From contig NZ_LT629786.1 in assembly GCF_900105675.1 (NCBI RefSeq), positions 6,696,001 through 6,760,000 on the forward strand: a stretch of 64,000 nucleotides of DNA, written 5' to 3'. The stretch's first letter is position 1, and every line of letters begins with the position of its first letter. Of the stretch, positions 54,752-63,729 are shown piece after piece. The translations under genes were made by a program, and so were the position numbers. The notes under the pieces were generated by a model. That model was not told where the DNA came from, ran no database searches, and saw nothing but the letters and a program-made list of their open reading frames with translations. The stretch is from Pseudomonas synxantha. Its GTDB lineage: Bacteria; Pseudomonadota; Gammaproteobacteria; Pseudomonadales; Pseudomonadaceae.

Positions 54752-56287
54752 TCAGGTGCTGCGGTTGGTAAAGCTGTGCAAGGCCTTTTCGATGCATTGA
54801 GCGGTTTTGCCGAACGCCTGCACGGTGGTTTCCGAGAACGGGCCGCCGCCCTGGTCCGCGACGATCAGCATCACCACGCGGCCGTTGCAACTCAAAGAGC
54901 GCAACAGCAAGTGCTCGCCGGTGAACAAGCGACGCAGGACCGGCGGTAGCAAGGCCGAGAACTGCGCATGGTTGTCGGGGCTGAGCCGCACCTGTGCGGA
55001 TTTTTCCAGCAGGCGTTGCAGCAATGTGCTGTTGATTACATCCAGGCTCAGGTGCGCGGCGTCCTTAGGCAACCCGTCGGCCTGATGCACGCGCAAGGTA
55101 CTCAAGGCGCGATCGGCCATGAACAGCAAAACCCGCTGCATACCGCTGGCTACCAAGGCGTTCTTGGCGCAGGTGGTCAAGTGCATGGCATTGGCGAAGC
55201 GATTTGGCTCGACCAGCAGCTCGGTGCAGTGCTTGCGCCATACAGCCAGGGACTCGGCGGTGGGCGGCGGCGCCGGCAGCAGTCCGCGATGGACCTTCTG
55301 CACATGCCACGGCCAGATCAGCGACAGCGCCGGGTGCCAGAGATCAGGCATCAAGGTGGTGCGGGCGCTGGTCACAGCTTGCTGGTGCACCTGCTGTTGC
55401 ACGTCACTCAATGGCACCTGCAGGTAGAGGGCGGTCAGGTATTGCCAACGCTCGGTGTGCGGGCAGGTCCAGGATTCCTGGGCCGACATCGCCAGGCCGT
55501 TAGCCAGCAGCACGGTGTTGGCCGGCTGGTTCAGCCAGCGGCGCAGGTTGGGCTCGGCATCGAGCAGTTGCTGGTGGCGCAGGGCATCGTCTTCGCGGGC
55601 AATGTGCAGCGCCTTGACCAGCAAACGCTGCTCCGCCAGCAGCAGCTTGTAGCCCTGTGACACCCAGATCGGCAGGTGCCAGGCGTGGGTCAACTCCAGG
55701 CAAAGGTCGAGCAAGCGCACGCCGAACAATTCTTGCTCGACCTGGCGCGCCGACTGGCCTTTATGGATCACCCGCAGCTCCCATTCCTCCAGGAGCTTGG
55801 GGAAGGCGACGGCCATCGGCCACAGCGGTGACAGAAACAGCAGGCTGCCCCAGTGGATGTCCTGCCACAACCGCGCCAAGCGGCTGCCGAACAAACCGTT
55901 GGCTTGCTGGGACGCGTGCTGGCTCACCAGTAGCAATTGGCGCAACGCAACGGGGATTTCCTGGGCTGGCACCGAGGGCAGGCGCGCCAGCAGTTCCTCG
56001 GCACGCTCGAGGCCGAGGCGGTTAAGCGCCACTTCGAGGTTTTCCGCGGGTTCGGCCAGGCTGCCATGGGTTTGACTGTTGGCTTCGCGCATGACGCTGA
56101 GCACCAAGGCCGGACTGTCTTGCATCAGCTCGGCAATATCTCGCAATGAACTGCGACTATCGCGAATGGCCTTGCACACGCGTTCATGGCTGGCCTGGGG
56201 CACGGGCAGCAACACATCGTCCAGGCACTTGATCCAAGCGGCGAGGGTGGTGGGTTTTGCATTGGATACGGTCGTTTCGTTTGCCAT
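54752..56287 (-). CDS. HDOD-domain protein
   Basis: A 511-residue cytoplasmic protein. The N-terminal HDOD domain (residues about 15-200) lacks the metal-binding HD pair, as expected for HDOD rather than HD-GYP. It includes LMQDSPALVLSVMREAN and ALNRLGLERAEELL. The C-terminal third resembles a GAF-like sensor (VLLFMADRALSTLRVHQADG, VMLIVADQGG). It is a signalling protein without a visible output. It is divergent from motA. The start is uncertain: ATG at 56287 or GTG at 56320, neither with a clear site. Confidence 0.8.
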   Translation of the reverse strand: MANETTVSNAKPTTLAAWIKCLDDVLLPVPQASHERVCKAIRDSRSSLRDIAELMQDSPALVLSVMREANSQTHGSLAEPAENLEVALNRLGLERAEELLARLPSVPAQEIPVALRQLLLVSQHASQQANGLFGSRLARLWQDIHWGSLLFLSPLWPMAVAFPKLLEEWELRVIHKGQSARQVEQELFGVRLLDLCLELTHAWHLPIWVSQGYKLLLAEQRLLVKALHIAREDDALRHQQLLDAEPNLRRWLNQPANTVLLANGLAMSAQESWTCPHTERWQYLTALYLQVPLSDVQQQVHQQAVTSARTTLMPDLWHPALSLIWPWHVQKVHRGLLPAPPPTAESLAVWRKHCTELLVEPNRFANAMHLTTCAKNALVASGMQRVLLFMADRALSTLRVHQADGLPKDAAHLSLDVINSTLLQRLLEKSAQVRLSPDNHAQFSALLPPVLRRLFTGEHLLLRSLSCNGRVVMLIVADQGGGPFSETTVQAFGKTAQCIEKALHSFTNRST

Positions 56288-56359
56288 GATTGGGGCGCGA
56301 TCATCACTTGCGTTTAACACGCCCGGAACGGGCCGAATTGGCTTTTCGCCTTAACGGGC

Positions 56360-56386
56360 TATAGTCTGGCGCAGTTTTGCCGATAA
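56360..56386 (+). promoter_or_regulatory. FliA (sigma-28) promoter of motAB
   Basis: TATA, a 15-base spacer, then GCCGATAA, a perfect -10 for the flagellar sigma factor; consensus is TAAA-N15-GCCGATAA. It lies 68 bases before motA. Confidence 0.85.
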
Positions 56387-56453
56387 GTAGAACAAGAGTT
56401 TTCCGCAACACCCAATATGTCCATGAACCCGACGGCGCAAGTACCCATCTCCT

Positions 56454-57305
56454 ATGGCTAAAATTATCGGCATCATTGTCGTCATCGCAAGTGTGCTCGG
56501 AGGGTACGTCCTCTCCCACGGTAAAATCGCCGCGTTGATTCAACCTTTCGAAGTGCTGATTATCGGCGGCGCGGCGTTTGGCGCATTCTTGCAGGCCAAC
56601 CCCGGCTACATGACCATGCATGTGATCAAGAAGTCGCTGGGCATGTTCAGTTCGCGCTTCTCACACACCTTCTATCTGGAAGTGCTGGGGCTGGTCTACG
56701 AGATCCTCAACAAGAGCCGCCGTGAAGGCATGATGGCGATCGAAGGCGATATCGAAGACGCCGCCGCCAGCCCGATTTTCGCCAAGTACCCGGCGGTGCT
56801 CAAAGACGAGCGCATGACCGCCTATATCTGTGATTACCTGCGCATCATGTCCTCCGGCAATATGGCGCCCCACGAGCTGGAAGGCCTGTTCGACATGGAG
56901 TTGTTCAGCCTCAAGGAAGAGCTGGAGCATCCGTCCCACGCCGTGACCGGCATCGCCGACGGCATGCCTGGCTTTGGTATTGTCGCGGCCGTACTGGGTA
57001 TCGTGGTGACCATGGCCTCCCTTGGCGAGGGCGACCAGGCAGCCATCGGCATGCACGTCGGCGCGGCGCTGGTGGGGACCTTCTTCGGTATTCTTGCGGC
57101 CTATGGTTTCTTTGGGCCGCTTGCCACATCCCTGGCCCACGATGCCAAGGAAGAGGTCAACCTCTATGAAGCGATCAAGGCATGCCTGGTAGCGTCCGCG
57201 TCGGGCATGCCGCCGTCGCTGGCCGTGGAGTTCGGGCGCAAGGTGCTCTACCCGAAGCATCGCCCAAGTTTCTCCGAGCTGGAACAAGCGGTTCGCGGTC
57301 GCTAA
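56454..57305 (+). CDS. motA: Flagellar motor stator protein MotA
   Basis: Stator subunit with four membrane helices. The protein is 283 residues long. The cytoplasmic loop between helices 2 and 3 contains the charged residues that contact the rotor (FAKYPAVLKDERMTAYICDYLR, with Arg and Glu in MELFSLKEELEHP). The conserved Pro of helix 3 lies in GMPGFGIVAAVLGIVVTM. It is expressed from a FliA promoter and followed by motB three bases later. No other flagellar gene is in the window. Confidence 0.96.
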   Translation: MAKIIGIIVVIASVLGGYVLSHGKIAALIQPFEVLIIGGAAFGAFLQANPGYMTMHVIKKSLGMFSSRFSHTFYLEVLGLVYEILNKSRREGMMAIEGDIEDAAASPIFAKYPAVLKDERMTAYICDYLRIMSSGNMAPHELEGLFDMELFSLKEELEHPSHAVTGIADGMPGFGIVAAVLGIVVTMASLGEGDQAAIGMHVGAALVGTFFGILAAYGFFGPLATSLAHDAKEEVNLYEAIKACLVASASGMPPSLAVEFGRKVLYPKHRPSFSELEQAVRGR

Positions 57306-57308
57306 GCC

Positions 57309-58328
57309 ATGGAAAACAACCAGCCAATCATCATCAAGCGCGTCAAGCGCTTCGCTGCGGGGCACCATGGTGGTGCCTGGAAAATCGCCTTCGCAGACTT
57401 CGCCACGGCAATGATGGCGTTCTTTCTGGTGCTGTGGCTGATGTCTACCGCCACGCCGGAGCAGAAAATCGCCATCGCCGGTTACTTCAAAGACCCGATT
57501 GGCTTTTCCGAAAGCGGCACGCCCTTCGTGATCGACTTGGGCGGCTCTCCGCAGTTGGCGCCTGAACGCACCATCAACCCGGAAGTGCAGACCGAATCGC
57601 CGCAGGAAAAAATCCCGATCGAGCGCGATACGGTTGAAACCATGGCCGAGCAGGTCGAGCAGGAGCGCCTGGAGCTGTTGCTGCAGGAATTGCAGAACAA
57701 GGTTGAGGAAAATCCGCAGCTGCTGAAGTTCAAGGACCAGATTTCCTTCGAGATCACGCCCGAGGGGCTGCGCATCCAGATTACCGACGCCGCCAACCGG
57801 CCGATGTTCGACTCCGGCAGCGCGCGCTTGAAACCGTACTTTGAAGACATCCTGCTGGCCATGGCCGACACCATCAAGGCGGTGCCGAACAAGATCAGCA
57901 TCAGCGGCCATACCGATGCCAAGCCTTACGCGGGCCAGGGCGACTTCGGCAACTGGGAACTCTCGGCCAACCGCGCCAACGCCGCCCGCCGTGCGCTGGT
58001 GGCCGGTAGCTATCCAGACCCGCAAGTGGCGCGAGTGGTAGGTTTTGCTTCCTCGCAGTTGTTTGATCCCAAGGACCCGTTCAACCCGGTCAACCGCCGC
58101 ATTGATATCGTGGTACTGACCAAAAAGGCCCAGCGTGCGATTGAGGGCGACCAGCCGCCGCCACCGACACCGACCCAGGGTGACGGCGCACCAGGCGAAG
58201 TGCCGGTTGATCCGAATGCGCTACCGCCGGAACAGCAGCCGCTGCCGGCCCATGAGCTGCGGCAGAAGCTGAACCTGTTTGATGATGGCGGGGTGAAGGA
58301 TCCTACGGTGCCTGCGCCGGCCTCCTAA
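57309..58328 (+). CDS. motB: Flagellar motor stator protein MotB
   Basis: Peptidoglycan-anchored stator partner. The protein is 339 residues long. A single membrane helix carries the proton-accepting Asp30 (IAFADFATAMMAFFLVLWLMS). The C-terminal OmpA-like domain (near 150-270) binds peptidoglycan (ISISGHTDAKPY, NWELSANRANAARRAL). A proline-rich tail follows. It shares the motA transcript and ends at a strong terminator. Confidence 0.96.
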   Translation: MENNQPIIIKRVKRFAAGHHGGAWKIAFADFATAMMAFFLVLWLMSTATPEQKIAIAGYFKDPIGFSESGTPFVIDLGGSPQLAPERTINPEVQTESPQEKIPIERDTVETMAEQVEQERLELLLQELQNKVEENPQLLKFKDQISFEITPEGLRIQITDAANRPMFDSGSARLKPYFEDILLAMADTIKAVPNKISISGHTDAKPYAGQGDFGNWELSANRANAARRALVAGSYPDPQVARVVGFASSQLFDPKDPFNPVNRRIDIVVLTKKAQRAIEGDQPPPPTPTQGDGAPGEVPVDPNALPPEQQPLPAHELRQKLNLFDDGGVKDPTVPAPAS

Positions 58329-58334
58329 GCTCCA

Positions 58335-58373
58335 GATACAACAAGGCCGCGATGATCGCGGCCTTGTTGTATC
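58335..58373. terminator. Intrinsic terminator after motB
   Basis: Perfect palindrome GATACAACAAGGCCGCGAT / ATCGCGGCCTTGTTGTATC centred near 58354, directly after motB. Confidence 0.85.
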
Positions 58374-58384
58374 TACCGTTTCAC

Positions 58385-58484
58385 TGTAGGAGCGAGCTTG
58401 CTCGCGAAAAACGTCAACGATAACGTGTGTATTCAGGATGCCCGTGTTGCTCTTGGGGTCTTCGCGAGCAAGCTCGCTCCTACA
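58385..58484. repeat. REPIN, GTAGGAGCGAGC family
   Basis: Inverted halves TGTAGGAGCGAGCTTGCTCG... and its complement ending CTCCTACA, around a spacer containing GTCAACGATAACG. This motif is partly shared with the spacer of the REPIN at 15130. Located between convergent motB and rsgA. Confidence 0.8.
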
Positions 58485-58496
58485 GAGGCTGGCGGT

Positions 58497-59528
58497 TTAG
58501 TAGCTGCTCTCAGGTAGGCTCGCAATAATCGACCGATAGCTGTTCATCCGCTGCTGTTGCACGCGGCCATCTTCCAGGGCCTTGAGCAACGCACAGCCCG
58601 GCTCGCGGTCGTGCTTGCAGTCGCGGAAGCGGCAGGTGCCGATCAGGTCGTTGAACTCGATGAAGCCCGCTTCCACATCGCTGCGGCTGACGTGGCCGAG
58701 GCCGAATTCACGGATGCCCGGGGAGTCGATCAATTCGCCGCCGCCGGGAAAGTGGAACAACCGCGCGGTAGTGGTGGTGTGAGTGCCCTGGCCGGACAGT
58801 TCCGACAGTGGGCCGACGCGGGTGTCGACTTCCGGTAACAGGCTGTTGACCAGCGAAGACTTGCCCACGCCGGACTGGCCGACAAACACGCTGATGCGCC
58901 CGTCCAACTGCTGTTGCAGTTGTTCCATGCCGTTGCCGTGATGGGCCGACACTTCCAGCACCGGGTAGCCCAGGGTGCGGTAGACCGCCAACAACGCATT
59001 GAGCGCCGGGGCGTTCTGCTCGTCGATCAGGTCGAATTTGTTCAGCAGCAACAGCGGGCGAATACCGGCATGCTCGGCCGCGACCAGGTAGCGGTCGATC
59101 AGGTTGGCATGGGGCTCGGGCAGCGGCGCGAACACGATCACGATCATGTCGACGTTGGCGGCTACCGGCTTGAGCTGGCCACGGCTGTCGGGGCGGCGCA
59201 GTTCGGTGCTGCGTGGCAATTGGGCGACGATCACGCCGATGCCCTGGTTGCCGGCACGCCACACGACTTTGTCGCCGGTGACCAGCGCAGGCAGATTGGC
59301 GCGCAGGTGGCAACGGGATACTGAGCCTGCGAGCTCGCCTTCCAGCGCCTCGACCTCGACCTGCACGCCGAAGTGCGCGATCACCAGGCCGGTTTGTTCT
59401 GGGCCCAGGTCGCCGCCCTCGAGTGCTTCCACGGCGGAGGATTCACGTTTGGCGGCGCGTGCGGCGCGTTCACCTTGAATCTTTTCGATGCGCCAGTTTT
59501 GGCGACGATTGAGCTGGCGTTTGGCCAT
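58497..59528 (-). CDS. rsgA: Ribosome small-subunit biogenesis GTPase RsgA
   Basis: A 343-residue circularly permuted GTPase acting in late 30S maturation. An N-terminal OB fold is followed by the G motifs in permuted order: NKFD (G4), GQSGVGKSS (G1), DSPG (G3). The C-terminal zinc motif is [14 protein letters not shown]. The ATG giving [10 protein letters not shown] is the usual start. It is divergent from orn, as in E. coli. Confidence 0.95.
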   Translation of the reverse strand: MAKRQLNRRQNWRIEKIQGERAARAAKRESSAVEALEGGDLGPEQTGLVIAHFGVQVEVEALEGELAGSVSRCHLRANLPALVTGDKVVWRAGNQGIGVIVAQLPRSTELRRPDSRGQLKPVAANVDMIVIVFAPLPEPHANLIDRYLVAAEHAGIRPLLLLNKFDLIDEQNAPALNALLAVYRTLGYPVLEVSAHHGNGMEQLQQQLDGRISVFVGQSGVGKSSLVNSLLPEVDTRVGPLSELSGQGTHTTTTARLFHFPGGGELIDSPGIREFGLGHVSRSDVEAGFIEFNDLIGTCRFRDCKHDREPGCALLKALEDGRVQQQRMNSYRSIIASLPESSY

Positions 59529-59636
59529 TGGTGTTCCGTGTCGATAATGCAAAGGTTAGGTAAAACGGTCGCGAGTCTAGCACGCCCCCGCCTGCTAAAC
59601 TGCCTGGCTACGCCAAGGTGCCAAGAGAATCAAGCC

Positions 59637-60179
59637 ATGCAAAACCCACAGAACCTGATTTGGATCGATCTGGAAATGACCGGTCTGAACCCTGACACCG
59701 ACGTCATTATCGAGATGGCGACCATTGTCACCGACAGCAACCTCAACACCTTGGCCGAAGGTCCGGTGATCGCTATCCACCATAGCGACGCCGTGCTCGC
59801 CACCATGGACGAGTGGAACACCCGCACCCACGGTAACTCCGGCCTGACCCAACGCGTGCGCGACAGCCGCATCAGCATGGCCGAAGCCGAAGCTGAAACC
59901 ATCGCCTTCCTGGAAAAGTGGGTACCCAAGGGCAAGTCGCCGATCTGCGGCAACAGCATCTGCCAGGACAGACGCTTCCTTTATACGCATATGAAGGCAC
60001 TGGAGAGCTACTTCCACTATCGCAACCTCGACGTGTCGACGTTGAAAGAGCTGGCTGCGCGTTGGGCGCCGGAGGTCAAGGACAGCTTCCATAAAGGCAG
60101 CACGCACCTGGCGCTGGATGATATTCGCGAGTCGATTGCCGAGTTGCAGCATTACCGCAAGCATTTCATCAAGGCTTGA
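59637..60179 (+). CDS. orn: Oligoribonuclease
   Basis: A 180-residue 3'-5' exonuclease of the DEDDh class. It degrades two- to five-base RNAs, including pGpG from c-di-GMP breakdown. Active-site residues are visible: Asp/Glu in WIDLEMTGL, Asp in [11 protein letters not shown], and His/Asp in THLALDDI. The start is the family one ([17 protein letters not shown]). Confidence 0.96.
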   Translation: MQNPQNLIWIDLEMTGLNPDTDVIIEMATIVTDSNLNTLAEGPVIAIHHSDAVLATMDEWNTRTHGNSGLTQRVRDSRISMAEAEAETIAFLEKWVPKGKSPICGNSICQDRRFLYTHMKALESYFHYRNLDVSTLKELAARWAPEVKDSFHKGSTHLALDDIRESIAELQHYRKHFIKA

Positions 60180-60200
60180 AAACTGGGCGACTGCTGAACA

Positions 60201-60310
60201 TGTGGGAGGGGGCTTGCTCCCGATGGCGGTGTGCCAGCCCCAGATGCATTGACTGACACTCCCTCATCGGGGCATGGGTATCTACACAACTTCTGGTGCG
60301 CCGCCGGCCC
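60201..60310. repeat. Solo REP half plus inverted tail of the composite element
   Basis: A lone REP half TGTGGGAGGGGGCTTGCTCC... starts at 60201. A 19-base segment at 60272-60290 (GCATGGGTATCTACACAAC) is the exact inverse of the tail of composite copy 3 at 60509-60527. Part of the 475-base orn-TRIC gap. Confidence 0.7.
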
Positions 60311-60554
60311 ATGTGGGAGGGGGCTTGCCCCCGATGGCGGCCTCACAGCCGACCAGGATGTTCGGTTGGATCGAGTACATATCCATTGTTTAGTTGACGG
60401 CCGCTATTGGTTCCGCCCTTACGGCGGGTCACTTTCGAAAAGCGCGTAAGTAACCAAGATCAAGAGCGGCTCGCTTCGCATCGTGGTTACTGACGGTCGC
60501 ATGTCAGAGTTGTGTAGATACCCATGCTCATCGGGGGCAAGCCCCTTCCCACAC
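60311..60554. repeat. Composite REP-bounded repeat element, copy 3 (internally deleted)
   Basis: REP half ATGTGGGAGGGGGC at 60311 and inverted REP half ending near 60554. It keeps the 5' block with hairpin CCGCC/GGCGG (60413-60427) and the tail GTTGTGTAGATACCC, but lacks the three-way-junction part and the 27-base block found in copies 1 and 2. No gene is credible here. A further eroded REP-like stretch follows at about 60570-60600. Confidence 0.8.
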
Positions 60555-60654
60555 TTGAATGGGTTTGCAAATCCAAGTGTTGGAGAGCGTTTGCCCCCTT
60601 TTGGTGCCATCAGCAAATGATTAGACTGCCGGCCTCTCTGCAAGGATCGCCATC

Positions 60655-61269
60655 ATGTTGCTGATGCTCTACCTCATCGCCATCACGGCCGAAGCCATGA
60701 CTGGCGCGTTGTCTGCCGGTCGGCGTGGCATGGACTGGTTTGGCGTGGTGCTGATCGCCTGTGTGACGGCCTTGGGCGGTGGTTCGGTGCGCGATGTATT
60801 ACTTGGTCACTACCCGCTGACGTGGGTAAAACACCCGGAATATCTGGTGCTCACCTCCGTCGCGGCGTTGGTGACGATTTTTATCGCACCGCTGATGCGC
60901 CGCCTGCGCTCGCTGTTTTTGGCGTTGGACGCCTTGGGCTTGGTGGCATTTACCCTGATTGGCTGCATGACCGCCCTGGAAATGGGCCACGGCATGTTGG
61001 TGGCGTCGGTCAGTGGGGTGATCACCGGTGTCTTCGGCGGTATTCTGCGGGATATCTTCTGCAACGACATCCCGCTGATCTTCCGCCGCGAGCTGTACGC
61101 CAGCGTGTCATTCCTGGCCGCGTGGTTCTATCTGCTGTGTCTTTATCTGGAACTGCCGAGTGAGCAGGCAATTCTGCTGACGTTGTTCAGCGGCTTTCTA
61201 TTGCGCCTGCTGGCGATCCGTTTTCACTGGGAAATGCCCAAGTTCGTCTACAACGATGACGTTCACTGA
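60655..61269 (+). CDS. TRIC-family (UPF0126) cation channel protein
   Basis: A 204-residue inner-membrane protein with about seven helices. The two-fold repeat carries the family glycine motifs GGGSVRDVLLG and GGILRDIFCND. Bacterial TRIC homologues form trimeric potassium-permeable channels; the physiological role is unsettled. The start has AAGGA. The gene end overlaps the queG end by seven bases (convergent). Confidence 0.9.
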   Translation: MLLMLYLIAITAEAMTGALSAGRRGMDWFGVVLIACVTALGGGSVRDVLLGHYPLTWVKHPEYLVLTSVAALVTIFIAPLMRRLRSLFLALDALGLVAFTLIGCMTALEMGHGMLVASVSGVITGVFGGILRDIFCNDIPLIFRRELYASVSFLAAWFYLLCLYLELPSEQAILLTLFSGFLLRLLAIRFHWEMPKFVYNDDVH

Positions 61270-62330
61270 CGACCAGCGTGTTGCTTGAGCGCCCATTCCA
61301 CATGCTCGCGCACCAACTCCGACGGGTAATCCCGCCGCGCCTTCAAGGCTTCCAGCACCGGTATGCTCGACGGCGCATTACCCAGGCCTACCGCCAGGTT
61401 GCGCAACCAGCGCTCGTACCCGGCACGGCGCAAGGGTGAACCTTCGGTACTGCTGAGAAATTTATCCTCGTCCCACATGAACAGTTCGGCAAGTTCCGCG
61501 TTATCCAGATTGTGCCGTGGCTTGAAATCGCTTTCGGCGGTAGGTCGGGCGAAACGATTCCACGGGCAAACGATCTGACAGTCATCGCAGCCAAATACGC
61601 GGTTACCGATCAGTGGGCGCAGGTCCTCGGGGATGGCGCTCTTGAGTTCGATGGTCAGGTAGGAAATGCAGCGCCGGGCGTCCAGCACGTAAGGGCCGAC
61701 GAAGGCATTGGTGGGGCAGATGTCCAGGCAGGCGGTGCAGCGGCCACAGTGTTCGGTGACATGGGGCGGGTCCAGCGGCAGCGGCAGATCCACAAACAGT
61801 TCGCTCAAGAAGAAATAACTGCCGGCCTTGCGGTTGAGTACCAAGGTGTTTTTACCGATCCAACCCAGTCCGGCTTGTTCGGCGATAGCTTTTTCCAATA
61901 CGGGGGCGCTGTCGACAAAGGCGCGAAAACCGAAGGGGCCGATCTGTGCCTGGATGCGATCGGCCAATTGCTGCACGCGCTTGCGGATCAGCTTGTGGTA
62001 GTCGCGGCCCAGGGCGTAGCGCGAGATGTAGGCTTTTTCCGGCTTGGCCAGCAGTTGTGCCATCTGGGTATCGCCGGGCAGGTAGTCCATGCGCAGCGAC
62101 ACCACGCGCAAGGTGCCGGGCACCAGCTCGTCGGGGTGTGAACGTTTGCTGCCGTGGGCGCCCATGTAGTCCATCTCGCCGTGGTAGCCCGCGTCGAGCC
62201 AGCGTTGCAGGTGCTGTTCATGCTCAGCCAGGTCGAGGCCGCTGATGCCGACTTGTTGGAAGCCCAGCTCGCGGCCCCAGTCTTTGATCGATTGGGCGAG
62301 GGCGGGCAGATCGGAGGTAATAGCAGGCAT
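61263..62330 (-). CDS. queG: Epoxyqueuosine reductase
   Basis: Last step of queuosine synthesis in tRNA: a cobalamin- and iron-sulfur-dependent reduction of epoxyqueuosine. The protein is 355 residues long. Two [4Fe-4S] motifs are clear: CGRCTACLDICP and CDDCQIVCPWN. The ATG giving MPAITSDLPALAQSIKDWG is chosen; the open frame extends 57 codons further, antisense to the start of nnrD. Confidence 0.93.
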   Translation of the reverse strand: MPAITSDLPALAQSIKDWGRELGFQQVGISGLDLAEHEQHLQRWLDAGYHGEMDYMGAHGSKRSHPDELVPGTLRVVSLRMDYLPGDTQMAQLLAKPEKAYISRYALGRDYHKLIRKRVQQLADRIQAQIGPFGFRAFVDSAPVLEKAIAEQAGLGWIGKNTLVLNRKAGSYFFLSELFVDLPLPLDPPHVTEHCGRCTACLDICPTNAFVGPYVLDARRCISYLTIELKSAIPEDLRPLIGNRVFGCDDCQIVCPWNRFARPTAESDFKPRHNLDNAELAELFMWDEDKFLSSTEGSPLRRAGYERWLRNLAVGLGNAPSSIPVLEALKARRDYPSELVREHVEWALKQHAGRQ

Positions 62331-62393
62331 GAGACACAGGAAACCACGGGTTAGATGCGTATAATTCTGCCAGACATCGGAGCTTGAAGACGC

Positions 62394-63254
62394 ATGCCTC
62401 AGACAAAACACCAAATAACCGACGTTCAGCCCCTGTTGCCCGGCCATTTGCCGCAACTGGCTGCGCGTTCCCCGGATGCCCATAAAGGCCAGTTCGGCCA
62501 TGTATTAGTCATCGGTGGCGACCGCGGCTTTGGTGGCGCGGCGTTACTGAGTACCGAAAGTGCCCTGCGCGGCGGTGCCGGCATGGTGTCCCTGGCGACC
62601 CGCCCTGAGCATGTGCCGGCGGCGCTGGCACGGCTGCCGGAAGTGATGACGGTGGGCGTCAGCTCTGCGAACCAGTTGATGAGCCTGCTGGAAAAAATCT
62701 CGGTCATCGTGATTGGCCCTGGCTTGGGCGCTGCGGCGTGGGGCAAAAGCCTGCTGTCCGTGGCGGCCAATGCCCAGCAGCCGCAGGTCTGGGATGCTGA
62801 CGCCTTGAATCAGCTGGCCACAGGCAGCGTCAGCCTTCCTGCCAATAGCGTGATCACCCCGCATCCAGGTGAAGCAGCGCGGTTGTTGGGTATCTCGACA
62901 GCCGAGGTTCAGGCAGACCGCCTTAAGGTGGCGCGCGCGTTGAGCGAGAAATTCAATGCGGTGGCTATCCTCAAGGGTGCTGGCAGTTTGATTGCTAGCC
63001 CGGACGGACGTGTTTCCCGCTGTGATCAAGGCCATCCGGCCATGGCGACGGCTGGGCTTGGTGATGTCTTGGCCGGCCTGGTCGGCGCGTTATTGGCCCA
63101 GGGCATGTCCGCCTATGAGGCAAGTTGCCTGGCGGTATGGTTGCACGCCACGGCGGGAGATCGCCAAGGCAGTTTTGGTCGCGGCCTGGCTGCCAGCGAC
63201 CTGATACCTGCCATTCGTCAATTGCTGGAGGAGCAGTCACCGTGCCTGAATTAG
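62394..63254 (+). CDS. nnrD: ADP-dependent NAD(P)H-hydrate dehydratase, stand-alone
   Basis: Repairs hydrated NAD(P)H. A 286-residue ribokinase-like fold with the family motifs HKGQFGHVLVIGG, WDADALNQL, TPHPGEAARLLG and TAGLGDVLAG. In E. coli this domain is fused to the NnrE epimerase; here no epimerase domain is present before or after it in the gene. It overlaps tsaE by 13 bases. Confidence 0.92.
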   Translation: MPQTKHQITDVQPLLPGHLPQLAARSPDAHKGQFGHVLVIGGDRGFGGAALLSTESALRGGAGMVSLATRPEHVPAALARLPEVMTVGVSSANQLMSLLEKISVIVIGPGLGAAAWGKSLLSVAANAQQPQVWDADALNQLATGSVSLPANSVITPHPGEAARLLGISTAEVQADRLKVARALSEKFNAVAILKGAGSLIASPDGRVSRCDQGHPAMATAGLGDVLAGLVGALLAQGMSAYEASCLAVWLHATAGDRQGSFGRGLAASDLIPAIRQLLEEQSPCLN

Positions 63255-63712
63255 TGCTTTCCTTGGCGAATGAAGACGCCATGGTTGCGTTCGGTCAACG
63301 CATCTCGCAGGTCACCGCCGGGGCAGGATTGATTTTTCTCGAGGGTGACCTTGGGGCCGGCAAGACCACACTGTCGCGAGGAATTATTCGCGGTCTTGGC
63401 CATACGGGCGCGGTCAAAAGCCCGACGTTCACTTTGGTAGAGCCCTACGAGATCGGTGACGTGCGTGCCTTCCACTTCGACCTCTATCGCCTGGTCGACC
63501 CCGAAGAGCTCGAATTCATGGGTATCCGTGATTATTTCGACGAAGATGCGCTATGCCTGATCGAATGGCCAGATAAAGGCACAGGCTTTTTGCCAAAGCC
63601 AGACATGACCATTACCATTACGCCGCATGAGCACGGACGTCAGCTGAAGTTGTTGCCCCAGAGCGAGCGCGCTAAAGCGTGGTGCGCCACTCTGGCATTG
63701 GAATTCAAATAA
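63242..63712 (+). CDS. tsaE: tRNA t6A biosynthesis ATPase TsaE
   Basis: A 156-residue P-loop ATPase that supports TsaB-TsaD in making N6-threonylcarbamoyladenosine on tRNA. Walker A is EGDLGAGKTTLSRG, with SPTFTLVEPY and FHFDLYRL following. GTG start at 63242 with GGAG about eight bases upstream, inside the end of nnrD, so the two are coupled. Confidence 0.93.
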   Translation: MPELVLSLANEDAMVAFGQRISQVTAGAGLIFLEGDLGAGKTTLSRGIIRGLGHTGAVKSPTFTLVEPYEIGDVRAFHFDLYRLVDPEELEFMGIRDYFDEDALCLIEWPDKGTGFLPKPDMTITITPHEHGRQLKLLPQSERAKAWCATLALEFK

Positions 63713-63729
63713 AATTGGTGGGGTTAGGT

